Source of the DNA: Pandoraea terrigena
Lineage (GTDB): Bacteria > Pseudomonadota > Gammaproteobacteria > Burkholderiales > Burkholderiaceae
Direction: 5' to 3'
Length of the DNA stretch: 64,000 bases
Assembly (NCBI RefSeq): GCF_902459705.1
Contig: NZ_CABPRU010000003.1
Location: 1 to 64,000, forward strand
In this document: positions 1 to 10,499 of the stretch, piece by piece
How positions within the stretch are numbered: position 1 is the stretch's first letter
Layout: each line of letters starts with the position of its first letter
Notes under the pieces: generated by a model
What the model was told of the DNA's origin: nothing
What the model saw: the letters and a program-made list of their open reading frames with translations, nothing else
Database searches by the model: none
Translations under genes and position numbers: made by a program

Positions 1-75
1 GGGCGTTAGCTCAGTTGGTAGAGCAGCGGACTCTTAATCCGTAGGTCGAGTGTTCGAGTCACTCACGCCCCACCA
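1..75 (+). tRNA. tRNA-Lys (anticodon CTT), first copy
   Basis: The cloverleaf is complete except for its first base, which lies just outside the window. The anticodon loop CTCTTAA gives anticodon CTT (codon AAG), the T-loop is TTCGAGT and CCA is encoded. It is identical in sequence to the second copy at 131-206, so this is a tandem duplication of one tRNA-Lys gene. Confidence 0.95.
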
Positions 76-88
76 AAGTACGACAGCG

Positions 89-115
89 AAGGCTGCGCCG
101 CAGGCAGCCTTTTTT
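89..115 (+). terminator. Rho-independent terminator after first tRNA-Lys
   Basis: An 8-bp stem (AAGGCTGC at 89-96, GCAGCCTT at 104-111) closes a 7-base loop and runs into a T-tract to 115. It separates the two tRNA-Lys copies, so each probably has its own transcription unit. Confidence 0.75.
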
Positions 116-130
116 GTTCTCGGTTGCACC

Positions 131-206
131 GGGGCGTTAGCTCAGTTGGTAGAGCAGCGGACTCTTAATCCGTAGGTCGAGTGTTCGAGTCACTCACGCC
201 CCACCA
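131..206 (+). tRNA. tRNA-Lys (anticodon CTT), second copy
   Basis: A full 76-nt tRNA: acceptor GGGGCGT (131-137) pairs with ACGCCCC (196-202), then A and encoded CCA. The anticodon loop is CTCTTAA, anticodon CTT. It matches the first copy base for base over the shared length. Confidence 0.97.
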
Positions 207-213
207 GATGCAT

Positions 214-248
214 GACGAAGGCCGCACGCTGTGCGGCCTTCGTCGTTT
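214..248 (+). terminator. Terminator after second tRNA-Lys
   Basis: A perfect 14-bp stem (GACGAAGGCCGCAC at 214-227 and its complement at 231-244) is followed by a short T-rich run. It lies 8 bases past the tRNA CCA end. Confidence 0.7.
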
Positions 249-395
249 CTACCGCCCCATCCGCCAGCGCCGGCCTGTCATCCGATTCCTACAATCAATT
301 CAGCCGCGACCGATGGTGCGCGAAACGCGCACCCGCTAAGCTGAATTCATGTCGTTGCGCAACGCACGGCCAGCCCTTGCTACAGGAGACGCATC

Positions 396-584
396 ATGAA
401 TACAGCGAAGTCGATTCTCGTTGTCATTACGGCACTCGCGATGGGCGCGTCCCTCACCGGTTGCACGCTTGGCGGTGCCGCCGCAGGGGGCGTCATCGGT
501 CACGAAGCCACCGGCGGCAGCACCGCCGGTACCATCGGCGGGGCCGTCGTCGGCGGGGTCATCGGGCATGAGTTGGGTAAGTAA
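396..584 (+). CDS. Small glycine-zipper lipoprotein (OsmB-like)
   Basis: A 62-residue protein. Residues 1-22 are a lipoprotein signal peptide ending in lipobox LTGC with the lipidated Cys at 23. The mature part is a run of Gly/Ala with GxxxG spacing (GGAAAGGVIGHE, GGAVVGGVIGHE), the glycine-zipper pattern of OsmB/YMGG-type envelope lipoproteins. The start is preceded by AGGAGA at good spacing. The likely location is the outer membrane; such proteins are often stress-induced, but nothing here shows regulation. The exact family is uncertain because the protein is so short and low in complexity. Confidence 0.8.
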   Translation: MNTAKSILVVITALAMGASLTGCTLGGAAAGGVIGHEATGGSTAGTIGGAVVGGVIGHELGK

Positions 585-611
585 CGCCAGTGACCGGCGC
601 GGCGCACGCCG

Positions 612-974
612 TCATCGCCCCACGACGTAGAGCGGGGTATTGGCGGCGTAGCCGTACATGATCAACACGCCGCCGACCACCGCATCTCCCGCCGCCCTGG
701 CCTGCGCCACGTTCGCATAGCGCTTGGCTTGCGCCGTGCACGTCGCGTAATGACGCCCGCCATGCTTCAACGCGCCGTCGTGCCGACCGATAAACGCCGC
801 CTGTCGCCCGCTCCATACGAAGTAACCTTCGCGCCTCGCCATCTCCGGCGGACGCCTGAGCGTCGCGTCCTCCTTCTGCGACGCCTCGCCCGCCTTGTGC
901 AAGCGCCACTGACGCTTGATCGCCGCCTCCGACCAGCGTCCCATGCCAATGTCTTTTCCTCGGTTCTTTGCCAT
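612..974 (-). CDS. Conserved-looking hypothetical protein
   Basis: A 120-residue basic protein starting MAKNRGKDIG. The start at 974 was chosen because the minus strand carries GGAGGG seven bases before this ATG; longer in-frame starts have no such site. No signal peptide, membrane segment or family motif is recognised. The middle is rich in Arg, Lys and aromatic residues and the C-terminus is hydrophobic and Gly/Ala rich. It stands alone between a lipoprotein gene and a MoaD-like gene, reading away from the latter. Function unknown. Confidence 0.65.
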   Translation of the reverse strand: MAKNRGKDIGMGRWSEAAIKRQWRLHKAGEASQKEDATLRRPPEMARREGYFVWSGRQAAFIGRHDGALKHGGRHYATCTAQAKRYANVAQARAAGDAVVGGVLIMYGYAANTPLYVVGR

Positions 975-1345
975 TGCTCCCTCCTGGAATTTGCCTGCGG
1001 CACTGCGCTCGCGGGCACTCCAATAATGGTGAACAATAACGCGGTGAAGTGGGATGGGGAGTGTCCGATATGCGATGCCACACCCTACGACGACGCTCGA
1101 CAGGCATCGACACTCGCTGCTCGTCATGCAAAGACAACCAAATCGCGCCCTGCGGCGTTGGAAGCCGCCGCGAGGTAAGCGGCATGCGACCCCGGCGCGC
1201 TATCTTCCGGCAAACATAGCGCGGTGAATGCGCAACAGTGCTGCACTGCACACCGTGCGAGCGACCCGCATTGTCTACACTGAAAGTCTCGTTCTCATCG
1301 CAGGGCGGATTCGTCGGCCGCGACGGCATCCGCACAACCCAGGAC
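975..1345. other. Intergenic region between divergent genes
   Basis: This 371-base stretch separates the hypothetical gene on the minus strand from the MoaD-like gene on the plus strand. Reading frames present in it lack ribosome sites and family features. It presumably carries both promoters, but I could not identify convincing -35/-10 pairs. Confidence 0.5.
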
Positions 1346-1615
1346 ATGGCGACCGTCACCTTCGCACCCGCAATTCAGCGCCACGTCAGCGTGGACGAAC
1401 AACGCGTCGATGGACCGACGGTCCAGGACGTGCTCGCGCAATGCGTGGCGCGCGCGCCCCGGTTGCGCGGCTATCTGTTCAACGATCAGGGACGTTTGCG
1501 TGCGCACGTCGCGGTCTTTGTCGATGGCCGGTTGATCCACGACCGGCACACGCTCGGCGATGCGCTGAACAACGCCAGCCGCGTGTATGTTGCGCAGGCA
1601 CTCTCGGGCGGATGA
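1346..1615 (+). CDS. MoaD/ThiS-like beta-grasp sulfur-carrier-type protein
   Basis: An 89-residue protein beginning MATVTFAPAIQRHV and ending ALSGG. The order of beta strands, the V-x-D-V-L box (a central helix PTVQDVLAQ), the FVDGRLI strand and above all the terminal Gly-Gly fit the MoaD/ThiS/ubiquitin-like fold, whose C-terminal glycine is activated by adenylation and carries sulfur or is conjugated. An upstream in-frame start is possible but begins with residues unlike the family. The gene lies 91 bases before the propeller gene and probably forms an operon with it. No E1-like activating enzyme is adjacent, so the partner is unknown. Confidence 0.8.
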   Translation: MATVTFAPAIQRHVSVDEQRVDGPTVQDVLAQCVARAPRLRGYLFNDQGRLRAHVAVFVDGRLIHDRHTLGDALNNASRVYVAQALSGG

Positions 1616-1706
1616 GCGGGATGAGGCCGAAGCAGTAAAAGCAGCGAAAGCAGCAGATGAATCCGCGGGCATCGAACAAGACTCGCGCGAGCCAAGGAGG
1701 CAGATC

Positions 1707-2840
1707 GTGGAACACGTCATCGGAGCAACGTTGCTGGTTGCCACCCGCAAGGGATTGTTCACGTGGCAGCGTGAGAACGCCGCCTGGCGGTTGATGTCGA
1801 GTGCGCCCGATTTTCCCGGCGAGCCGGTGAGCATGGTGTTGCGCGACCCGCGCGACGGCACCGATTACGCCGCGCTCAATCTCGGGCATTTCGGCGTGAA
1901 GCTCTGGTGCCGTGCCCGCGACGCGAGCGAGTGGACCGAACTCTCACCGCCCGCCTTCGCGCAGGAAACCCGGCAGTCGGAAGGACTGTCGGACGATGCT
2001 CAGGCGTCATCGTCGGCGTCGACACCCTCGGTCTCCCTGCTGTGGTCGCTCGAAGCGGCTGGCCCCGATGCCCCCGGCGTGCTCTGGGCAGGCACGATCC
2101 CGGGTGGCCTCTTCCGCTCCCACGACCGAGGCCGCACCTGGGCACTGGTGCACAGCCTGTGGGATCGCCCCGAGCGCGCCGAGTGGATGGGCGGCGGCTA
2201 CGATCACCCGGGCATTCATTCGATTTGCATCGATCCGCACGATAGCCGGCAGGTGATGGTTGCCGTTTCGACCGGCGGCGTCTGGCGCACGCGCGACGAT
2301 GGACACACCTGGACATTGGCGGCCAGCGGCATGGAAGCCGACTACATGCCGCCTGAGCGACGCCTCGATCCGAACGCACAGGACGTCCACCGCCTCGTGC
2401 AATGCCACGACGCCCCCAACGCCTTGTGGGCACAGCATCACAACGGCATCTTCCGCAGCCTCGATTACGGTGCGTCGTGGCGGCGGATTCACGCTTCACC
2501 GTCGAGTTTCGGCTTTGCCGTCGCCGTCGATCCGCACGACCCCGACGTCGCGTGGTTCGTGCCCGCCCAGCGCGACGCGTGCCGCATACCGGTCGACGCC
2601 CGTCTCGTCGTCATTCGCACGCGTGACGGCGGCGAGTCGTTCACCTCGCTCTCGCACGGACTGCCGGAGATGCCGTCCTACGACCTGATCTATCGCCACG
2701 GGCTGGCTATCGACGCCACCGGTCGCTCACTTGCCATGGGCTCGACGACCGGTGCGCTGTGGGTCAGCGACAACGCAGGCGAGCAATGGCAGTGCCTGTC
2801 CACGCACTTGCCGCCTGTCTATGCCGTGCGCTTCGTCTAG
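1707..2840 (+). CDS. Asp-box (BNR) repeat beta-propeller protein
   Basis: A 377-residue protein starting at GTG 1707, chosen because GGAGG precedes it by seven bases. At least five Asp-box motifs of the S-x-D-x-G-x-x-W type are visible (RSHDRGRTW, RTRDDGHTW, RSLDYGASW, RTRDGGESF, VSDNAGEQW), as in sialidase-like and photosynthesis-repair (Ycf48-type) propellers. There is no signal peptide, so it is probably cytoplasmic, and no sialidase catalytic triad is evident. It follows the MoaD/ThiS-like gene; the pairing suggests a shared role, but the substrate or partner is not known. Confidence 0.85.
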   Translation: MEHVIGATLLVATRKGLFTWQRENAAWRLMSSAPDFPGEPVSMVLRDPRDGTDYAALNLGHFGVKLWCRARDASEWTELSPPAFAQETRQSEGLSDDAQASSSASTPSVSLLWSLEAAGPDAPGVLWAGTIPGGLFRSHDRGRTWALVHSLWDRPERAEWMGGGYDHPGIHSICIDPHDSRQVMVAVSTGGVWRTRDDGHTWTLAASGMEADYMPPERRLDPNAQDVHRLVQCHDAPNALWAQHHNGIFRSLDYGASWRRIHASPSSFGFAVAVDPHDPDVAWFVPAQRDACRIPVDARLVVIRTRDGGESFTSLSHGLPEMPSYDLIYRHGLAIDATGRSLAMGSTTGALWVSDNAGEQWQCLSTHLPPVYAVRFV

Positions 2841-2927
2841 CGGTTAGCGCATCGTTCGGTATGCAGAGCATCTCGTCGCTGGCGCTCGTGTAGCCCCGGC
2901 CTCCCCTCCCTACATGCAGTTGCCCCC

Positions 2928-3104
2928 ATGCGCATCGCCAAGCTGACGATCCGATCCCGACTGATCATCGGCTTCGGTATGTCGCCAGCCCTGTTGTTGA
3001 CCATGCGGATCGACGGCGACGCCGTCGCGTCCGTCCACAACGACGCCGCCAACGCGCCGCGCGACGCCTTGCTGGCGTTCGCCCGGGAGCGTCACACGGC
3101 GTAG
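2928..3104 (+). pseudogene. Remnant of a methyl-accepting chemotaxis protein N-terminus
   Basis: A 58-codon frame begins MRIAKLTIRSRLIIGFGM, which closely resembles the start of Burkholderiales chemoreceptors (short positive head, then L-x-I-x-x-R-L-x-x-G-F-G leading into TM1). After about 25 residues the hydrophobic helix breaks down and a stop follows at 3104. No ligand-binding, HAMP or signalling domain remains. It lies in the otherwise empty 2841-3301 gap before fusA. It could be a chance frame, but the match at the start is specific. Confidence 0.5.
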
Positions 3105-3301
3105 TCCGACCCTCGCCGGCCCGGCCGCACCGCCGGGGCGGTACGTCGAGGCGACGCGCCTGGCAGGGGGTACCGCGGCCCGGCGCAAACCCTCATGCCT
3201 GCTGGGCTTCAGGGTGATGTCGCGGTCAGCGCGGCATGGCGACATTGGAGTATGATGGTCGCTGCTGTGCTATTTCCCACCGTCCGGAAAAGAGGTGTAC
3301 C

Positions 3302-5398
<2,097 letters not shown>

Positions 5399-5411
5399 TA
5401 CGTCGTCGGAG

Positions 5412-5449
5412 GTCGAGCGCGGCGGGCTGGATGGGTCGCCGCGCTCGAC
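5412..5449 (+). terminator. Hairpin after fusA
   Basis: A perfect 13-bp stem (5412-5424 with 5437-5449) starts 14 bases after the fusA stop. There is only a weak T-rich tail, so it may be a factor-assisted terminator or an mRNA-stabilising stem. A second inverted repeat (GACCGC/GCGGTC) follows around 5480-5516. Confidence 0.55.
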
Positions 5450-5548
5450 TTCACTGTCTGGCTGTCTCGCTCGCTCACGCTCTGACCGCCTCGCCGTCAT
5501 GCGGTGCGAGCGGTCTGACGGACACGGGCGTCTCGCGCCCGGGTGCGG

Positions 5549-6403
5549 TCAGTAAGCGCGCAGATGCTCGGCGTGATGCGACAGGTGATCCGCCATGAAG
5601 GTCTGGATGAAGTAGTAGCCGTGGTCGTAGCCTTGGTGGCGTCGCAGGTTCAGCGGCTGGCCGGCCTCCTGGCAGGCACGCTCGAAGCGGTGCGGATGCA
5701 GTTGCGATTCGAGGAATTGATCGTTCAAGCCCTGATCGATCAGGATGCCGCCGGGAAACACCACCTGACCGGCCTTCGCCATCAGTTCGCTAGCGTCATA
5801 CTGGCGCCACGTCTCGCGATCCGCGCCCAGATATCCCGCGAAAGCCTTTTCGCCCCAGGGGCAATGCATTGGCGCCGCGATCGGCGCGAATGCCGACACC
5901 GAGCGGAATTTGTCAGGATTGCGCAACGCAAGCGTCAGGGCGCCATGCCCGCCCATGGAGTGGCCGAAGATACCGATGCGTCCCGCATCGATCGGCAACG
6001 ATTGCGTCACCACCCCGTAGAGTTCGTCGACGATGTAGCTGTACATACGATAGTGCGCCGACCACGGCGCCTGTGTCGCATCGAGATAGAAGCCGGCGCC
6101 GACGCCGAAATCCCAGGCATCGGACTCGCCCGGCAGCCCCGCACCCCGAGGGCTGGTGTCGGGCGCGATCAGCGCCACGCCGTGTTCCGCGGCGAGCCAC
6201 TGCGCGCCGCCCTTGATCATGAACGTCTCTTCCGTGCAGGTCAGCCCCGCGAGATAGAACAACGCCGGCACCGCACGCCCGTCGCGCGCCTGCGGCGGCA
6301 GGAACGCCGAGAAACGCATCTGCAGGCCGATGGTCGCCGACGTATGGCGATAGAAGCGTTGCGAGCCACCGAAACAACGGTGTTCGGAAATGAGTTCAAG
6401 CAT
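5549..6403 (-). CDS. fghA: S-formylglutathione hydrolase
   Basis: A 284-residue esterase-D family protein that hydrolyses S-formylglutathione to formate and glutathione in formaldehyde detoxification. The start MLELISEHRCFGG is the family start. The oxyanion/entry region FYLAGLTCTEETFMIKGGAQ, the nucleophile motif GHSMGGHG and the C-terminal His region GYDHGYYF are intact. Its usual partner, glutathione-dependent formaldehyde dehydrogenase, is not in the window on this side. No Shine-Dalgarno of note precedes the start, which rests on similarity alone. Confidence 0.92.
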   Translation of the reverse strand: MLELISEHRCFGGSQRFYRHTSATIGLQMRFSAFLPPQARDGRAVPALFYLAGLTCTEETFMIKGGAQWLAAEHGVALIAPDTSPRGAGLPGESDAWDFGVGAGFYLDATQAPWSAHYRMYSYIVDELYGVVTQSLPIDAGRIGIFGHSMGGHGALTLALRNPDKFRSVSAFAPIAAPMHCPWGEKAFAGYLGADRETWRQYDASELMAKAGQVVFPGGILIDQGLNDQFLESQLHPHRFERACQEAGQPLNLRRHQGYDHGYYFIQTFMADHLSHHAEHLRAY

Positions 6404-6751
6404 GGGGGAGTCCGGGAGGGTTCGAGAAGTGGGCAATGGCCGATATCTTACCTCGCGAGGCGACACGTGGCATCGCCAAGGCAAGTGAAGCGAGGAACGT
6501 TCACCCGGATGTGCTGAACAACGGCGGCGTTATCCCGCGGGTCACCGTGCGACGGGCGAACGCGCATCGCTTGGGTTGACGCCCCCTGACTCGTGACGAG
6601 GCGCGCAATAACGGAAGCTCCTGCACGGCGAGTGAGTCCGTGCGGACCCGATCAAAGGGATGTCACCCGTTTGCTGCTGAAAATCCATCGTCCGCAGGGA
6701 CGCGCCGTACCGACGATCGAATACCTTCAATCTTTGGTCCGTACGCAATGC
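6404..6751. other. Intergenic region, nothing recognised
   Basis: This 348-base stretch between the fghA start and the end of the SpoIIAA-like gene contains short reading frames only. None has a ribosome site or recognisable protein. I see no clear terminator. Confidence 0.5.
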
Positions 6752-7120
6752 TTACGTGCCAAGGTCGGTGACCCAGCGTTTCGCCGCGGGGAGTTCGGCG
6801 ACGGGGAACACACGGACGTCGCCGTGAAAAAAGGGCCTGAGCATCCCCACCGTAGCCTGTAACCATGCATGATCCGTAACAACCGCGATGTGACTGAAAT
6901 CGTGCCAGTGCTTCAGTCCGAACATGCTGTCGTCCCACAACGCGCCAACCTCGAAACCAGTGAACTCTTTCCCGACGACATACAACATCTTGATCGGTCC
7001 GTTGCTCATCATCGCTTCTGCCTTGGGGATGAGGGTACTTTTGTAGTCCTCGTGCGTGACCTTCCCCGTGGCTTCGACCGCGAGCACGTCTTGCGGCAAT
7101 CCATCGATGAATTTGAACAT
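6752..7120 (-). CDS. SpoIIAA-like (STAS/SEC14-type) domain protein
   Basis: A 122-residue single-domain protein. The pattern MFKFIDGLPQDVLAVEATGKVTHEDY..LIP, then KMLYVVG and a late FFHGDVRVFP segment matches the SpoIIAA-like family (STAS-like fold). Such proteins are cytoplasmic, often found near stress or storage genes, and bind an unknown ligand or partner. AAGGAGG precedes the start at 7120. It lies 137 bases downstream of the PhaC/PhaZ-like gene on the same strand, so the two may be co-transcribed. Confidence 0.8.
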   Translation of the reverse strand: MFKFIDGLPQDVLAVEATGKVTHEDYKSTLIPKAEAMMSNGPIKMLYVVGKEFTGFEVGALWDDSMFGLKHWHDFSHIAVVTDHAWLQATVGMLRPFFHGDVRVFPVAELPAAKRWVTDLGT

Positions 7121-7257
7121 TGCCTTCCTCCTTCATTGATACAGCGAGCAATCGCTGAGACCAGCCCCTGAACTGGAACAATAAACCCAAGTTGCCTTGC
7201 CGGTACGCAGGGTCCTTCTCGCAGGCGCCGTATGAACAGGCAGCCGTAATGCCTCCG

Positions 7258-8376
7258 CTATTGACTTGCGATCCAGCGAGCGATTTCCGGCCAGTGTTCC
7301 TTCAACGTTCGCCCCCCCATAAACAGGCCTATATGCCCCCCAGGGACTGTCTTCGAGACAACATGTTCCGGCGACGTGCCGACGTAATTCTTTGCCTCGA
7401 GAACCTGCTCTGGCGCCGTAATATCGTCGTCAGCACCTGCGAGCAAATACAGCGGACACGTCACGCTGTGCAAGTCGAGCCGCCGGCCAAGCCCGAAGAA
7501 CTCGCCTCTGGCCAGCCGGTTTTCCTGAAAGAGTTGCTGGATCACCTGCAAATACCACCGCCCGGGCAGATCGATCGGATTCTCATACCAGCTCGCGAAG
7601 GCTTCTTCCTTCGCGAGGTAGGCTGGATCGTCAATATGCTCATAAAGGTCGACCTGATCCTGCACGTAATGTTCGACAGGGTGCATACTCTTCCATCCCT
7701 GCAACATGAACTTGCCTTGCATCAACCCGCCCCCCAGTGCGACAAGTTCCTCGTAGAACGACATTGGGGATTCATGCGCCATGCGCTTGACAGGGCCATT
7801 GCCTGCGTCGGTGTCGATCGGCGAACCTGCAAGAACGAGCGCATTCACTTTTTCGGGAAAGCGCGCGGCGATCATCGCCGAGGACCACCCGCCCTGACAT
7901 AATCCAACGAGGTTGACACGCCCGCCCAGATCGTCGATCGCCACGACGAGCTCCGCGAGGTAGTTGTCGATTTCCAGGTCTTTCATGTCGACGGTCGCCG
8001 ACTTCCAGTCGGTCAGCGCCACATGGCCTATGCCATTGCCGAGCAGCGTCTCGACGAGGCTTTGTCCTTCGCGATAGTCCGCAATCGTCGCTGTGTGGCC
8101 TGCATATGGGGCATTCACCAATGTTGGCGTGCCGGCACCCGGTGTGCCGTAGTCGCGCAAAACCATCGTACGCAGGTTCAAACGGGCCTGATTCGGTGTC
8201 GCGAGCTTGGGCCTCAACGCCTCGTGGATCTTGATCTCCTCGTCCACGAATTTGAAGTTCTTTGCGTAAAGCTCACGCTCCTCGTCAAGCAGGGTTTTCG
8301 CCATGATCATTGGCCAGAACGCCGGCACGCTCAATAGCGACAGTTCGGATGATTTGACAGAAGACTTTTTCGGCAT
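7258..8376 (-). CDS. PhaC/PhaZ-like alpha/beta hydrolase with Cys nucleophile
   Basis: A 372-residue protein. The nucleophile elbow is G-L-C-Q-G-G with Cys160, the lipase-box variant of PHA synthases and intracellular PHB depolymerases. The Asp (LAGADDDITAP) and His (VPGGHIGLFMGG) of the triad are visible, and the segment APYAGHTATI..ALTDW resembles the PHB depolymerase/synthase core. It is shorter than class I PhaC (about 590 residues) and lacks its N-terminal domain. A role in PHA or acyl-ester turnover is likely but the direction of the reaction cannot be told. GAGGA precedes the start. Confidence 0.75.
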   Translation of the reverse strand: MPKKSSVKSSELSLLSVPAFWPMIMAKTLLDEERELYAKNFKFVDEEIKIHEALRPKLATPNQARLNLRTMVLRDYGTPGAGTPTLVNAPYAGHTATIADYREGQSLVETLLGNGIGHVALTDWKSATVDMKDLEIDNYLAELVVAIDDLGGRVNLVGLCQGGWSSAMIAARFPEKVNALVLAGSPIDTDAGNGPVKRMAHESPMSFYEELVALGGGLMQGKFMLQGWKSMHPVEHYVQDQVDLYEHIDDPAYLAKEEAFASWYENPIDLPGRWYLQVIQQLFQENRLARGEFFGLGRRLDLHSVTCPLYLLAGADDDITAPEQVLEAKNYVGTSPEHVVSKTVPGGHIGLFMGGRTLKEHWPEIARWIASQ

Positions 8377-8490
8377 CGAGGATTCCTCATTGATCGACGC
8401 ACCGACGCGTCGACGGCACTAACAACGTATCTGCGCGAACACATTTCATTGGCGAGCCCAGGACAAATGCCGCGGCAGATTCTGTTCAAC

Positions 8491-9010
8491 CTACGCCAAG
8501 TGATGGGCTTGCCGCGCAGCACAATGATCGAACGATGGGTACACGGCAAACTTGACCCCACTCGCGACAACGAACGACACCAGCGCGTACGCCGCGAGAC
8601 CGATCAATAGCCCCCATCCGATTGTCACCAGGATTAGAAAGTTGCCGATGCGCGGCACCGCCCACCGAAAGTGCGGAACTGCCCTGGCCTGTTCGACGAG
8701 ATGGGCGGTCTTGCCGAAGTGGCTATTCATCCCGGTTGCCGTCGCTACGCCGCTCATCTCACCGTGCTTCACGACCGATCCTGGAAAGCGCTGCCGAGGT
8801 TTCGACCATCCACGGAATCGGCCCTCAGAAGCAATGGGCAAGTCGCTCGAGCACGGTGACGCGATGCTCAGCGAGCACACTCTCACCATATTGCGCCAGG
8901 CACGTTGCCGCCTCGGCCTCCGTCAGCCCTTGCGCTTCTCCAGTAGCAGTAGCAACTGAGAGTCCCGTCACATTGGGGTGTTCTTCGTGCATTGACGGTT
9001 CGCGTTTCAT
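8491..9010 (-). pseudogene. Decayed cation/proton-transporting P-type ATPase
   Basis: Two fragments read on the minus strand in different frames. The first (9010 down to about 8825) gives MKREPSMHEEHPNVTG and the ATPase N-domain motif GLTEAEAATCLAQYG..LAEHRVTVLERLA, then a stop. The second (about 8810 to 8491) gives GSVVKHGEMSGV, TGMNSHFGKTAHLVEQA and a hydrophobic helix GNFLILVTIGWGLL, as at the end of the actuator domain of plasma-membrane-type H+-ATPases. About 150 residues between them and everything downstream (DKTGT, hinge domains) are missing. A good GAGAGG site still precedes the start. Confidence 0.75.
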
Positions 9011-9615
9011 GCCGACCTCTCGTCTACCGGTAGGCGCCATTCGGTCGACAACGGCGCCGCAGCACGGCTTGATTCCACGCCTCGCCGCGAGCGCGTCGGA
9101 TCGTCGCACGAAGCCCGATCCGAAGTCGGGTCGTCGCCCTGATTTGATGACTATCGACCCTGGATACCGTTATCGTGTTGATCGTCGTCAAGAGATCGAG
9201 CTAAATGGCCCCAGGGCCATTCGCGCTGACACGGGCATGGCAGCGACACGGCATGCCTGGCCCGCGTCAAAAAAATTGTCACGATTTCTAAACTTTTGGC
9301 CGCGCACGTCGCTATACGATAAAGGACGTACGCTTACATACTGCACCGTGCTCGACGCGATATCCGCGCTGCCAGCGGAGTTGTCACATTCGCCTGCTAT
9401 GATGCGTCGCGCCATGTGAGACGCGAATAGCGACCCGGCCGCGTCAGGCACACCAAGCCCCGTCCCATCAGGCACTCGCGGAACCGTAGTCCATCAGCAG
9501 CACACAAGAAGCATCGCGCCATCACCGCCGGCACGGTCCACGCGTCAAGGACCGGTCGGGGAAAGGACGACGATGCATGACAACGACCAGATCATCAGAG
9601 ATTTACCGGGGCCCT
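9011..9615. other. Intergenic region, no gene supported
   Basis: About 600 bases upstream of the decayed ATPase. Several reading frames exist but none shows a family motif with a ribosome site. The stretch near 9290-9330 is unusually AT-rich for this genome and may hold a promoter. Confidence 0.45.
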
Positions 9616-9822
9616 ATGAAGCTGATCCTGCTGGCGCTTGCCGCCTCGCTGTTTACGCTCGTCATGATGGTACAGGCGCGCAGCGATGCCAATGACGTAG
9701 ATCTCTCCGCCTCCCGCGCGCAACCCGCGGGCGTCGTCGTCAGCGACCGCGTACGCACGCGCAAGGACATGGCGATGTGGAATGCTCGCCGCAAGATGCA
9801 CGCCGTACGCCAGGAGGATTGA
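9616..9822 (+). CDS. Small secreted or membrane-anchored hypothetical protein
   Basis: A 68-residue frame beginning MKLILLALAASLFTLVMMVQA, a clear signal peptide or anchor, followed by a charged tail with many Arg, Asp and Met. A start at 9577 in the same frame is also possible and follows AAGGAC at loose spacing, but it would place the hydrophobic stretch internally. The function is unknown and no family is recognised. Confidence 0.5.
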   Translation: MKLILLALAASLFTLVMMVQARSDANDVDLSASRAQPAGVVVSDRVRTRKDMAMWNARRKMHAVRQED

Positions 9823-9934
9823 CGCGGCAAGGGCATCGTTGCCAGCGCAGCAACATGCTGCGCCGCACCAAACTTGGGCATCCTTCACAACCGTCCTATA
9901 GTGGAAGGGAAATTCAGGTGAGGAGACAAGAACG

Positions 9935-10123
9935 ATGCCCATACTTCACTTCAACCTTTACGACCTGACGCTGTTCCTGCCGATGGCCGTGGCCGGCGCA
10001 TTGCTCGTTGGCGGCATTCCCGTCACCACGCGTGCCACGCGCTACAGTCTGCGCGCTGTCGGTGCCGTGGTCGGCGCCCTCGTCGCGTTGCTGGTCATGG
10101 AGGCGTTGCCCGTCCTCGTGTAG
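9935..10123 (+). CDS. Small hypothetical inner-membrane protein
   Basis: A 62-residue protein with two predicted transmembrane helices (around residues 9-27 and 41-60) joined by a short basic loop TTRATRYSLR. AGGAGA precedes the ATG at good distance. No family is recognised. It stands alone between two other small unknown genes. Confidence 0.6.
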   Translation: MPILHFNLYDLTLFLPMAVAGALLVGGIPVTTRATRYSLRAVGAVVGALVALLVMEALPVLV

Positions 10124-10499
10124 CCACCGCGCGCCCCGAGCGAGCAAGTCGCAACCCGGATGCGGATTGCGACTTGCGACGCGATTCCCGTTGGTCCATT
10201 GGACCTGCGCGCCTGCCGCACTCCGTCGCGGCGGCAGTCACGCCGCTGTCATCGCGGCCACTTATGCTGGTTTCCGGCAACTTCGGTTGCGCTGTCACCC
10301 TCTCTGTTGCGCCGCCGACCCGCTCGGCGGTTTTTTTATGCCAACGCCCATGCTCGCATCCCGGTGTTTGCACCGGCATCGTTTTGTCCCGACGCGGACT
10401 CCGCCATCGCCTACAATCTCCGGAAGTACAATGCTTCGCGCCAAGTCTCCCTCGCTCGCACCCGGGACGCCGCGCTACGCCGACAGAGGAGGTTTCCGC
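10124..10499. other. Intergenic region with two hairpins
   Basis: An 11-bp inverted repeat GCAAGTCGCAA/TTGCGACTTGC lies at 10144-10154 and 10167-10177, without a T-run. Further on, a terminator-like hairpin occupies 10312-10337. No gene is supported in between. Confidence 0.6.
10312..10337 (+). terminator. Rho-independent terminator
   Basis: Stem CCGCCGA (10312-10318) with TCGGCGG (10324-10330), then seven T residues. It is orphaned: the nearest plus-strand gene ends about 190 bases earlier at 10123, so an untranslated tail or a small RNA may end here. Confidence 0.65.

Noticed and set aside
1-206. tRNA-Lys duplication as an attachment site
   Set aside because: The two copies are complete genes with separate terminators and only 55 bases between them; no element lies between.
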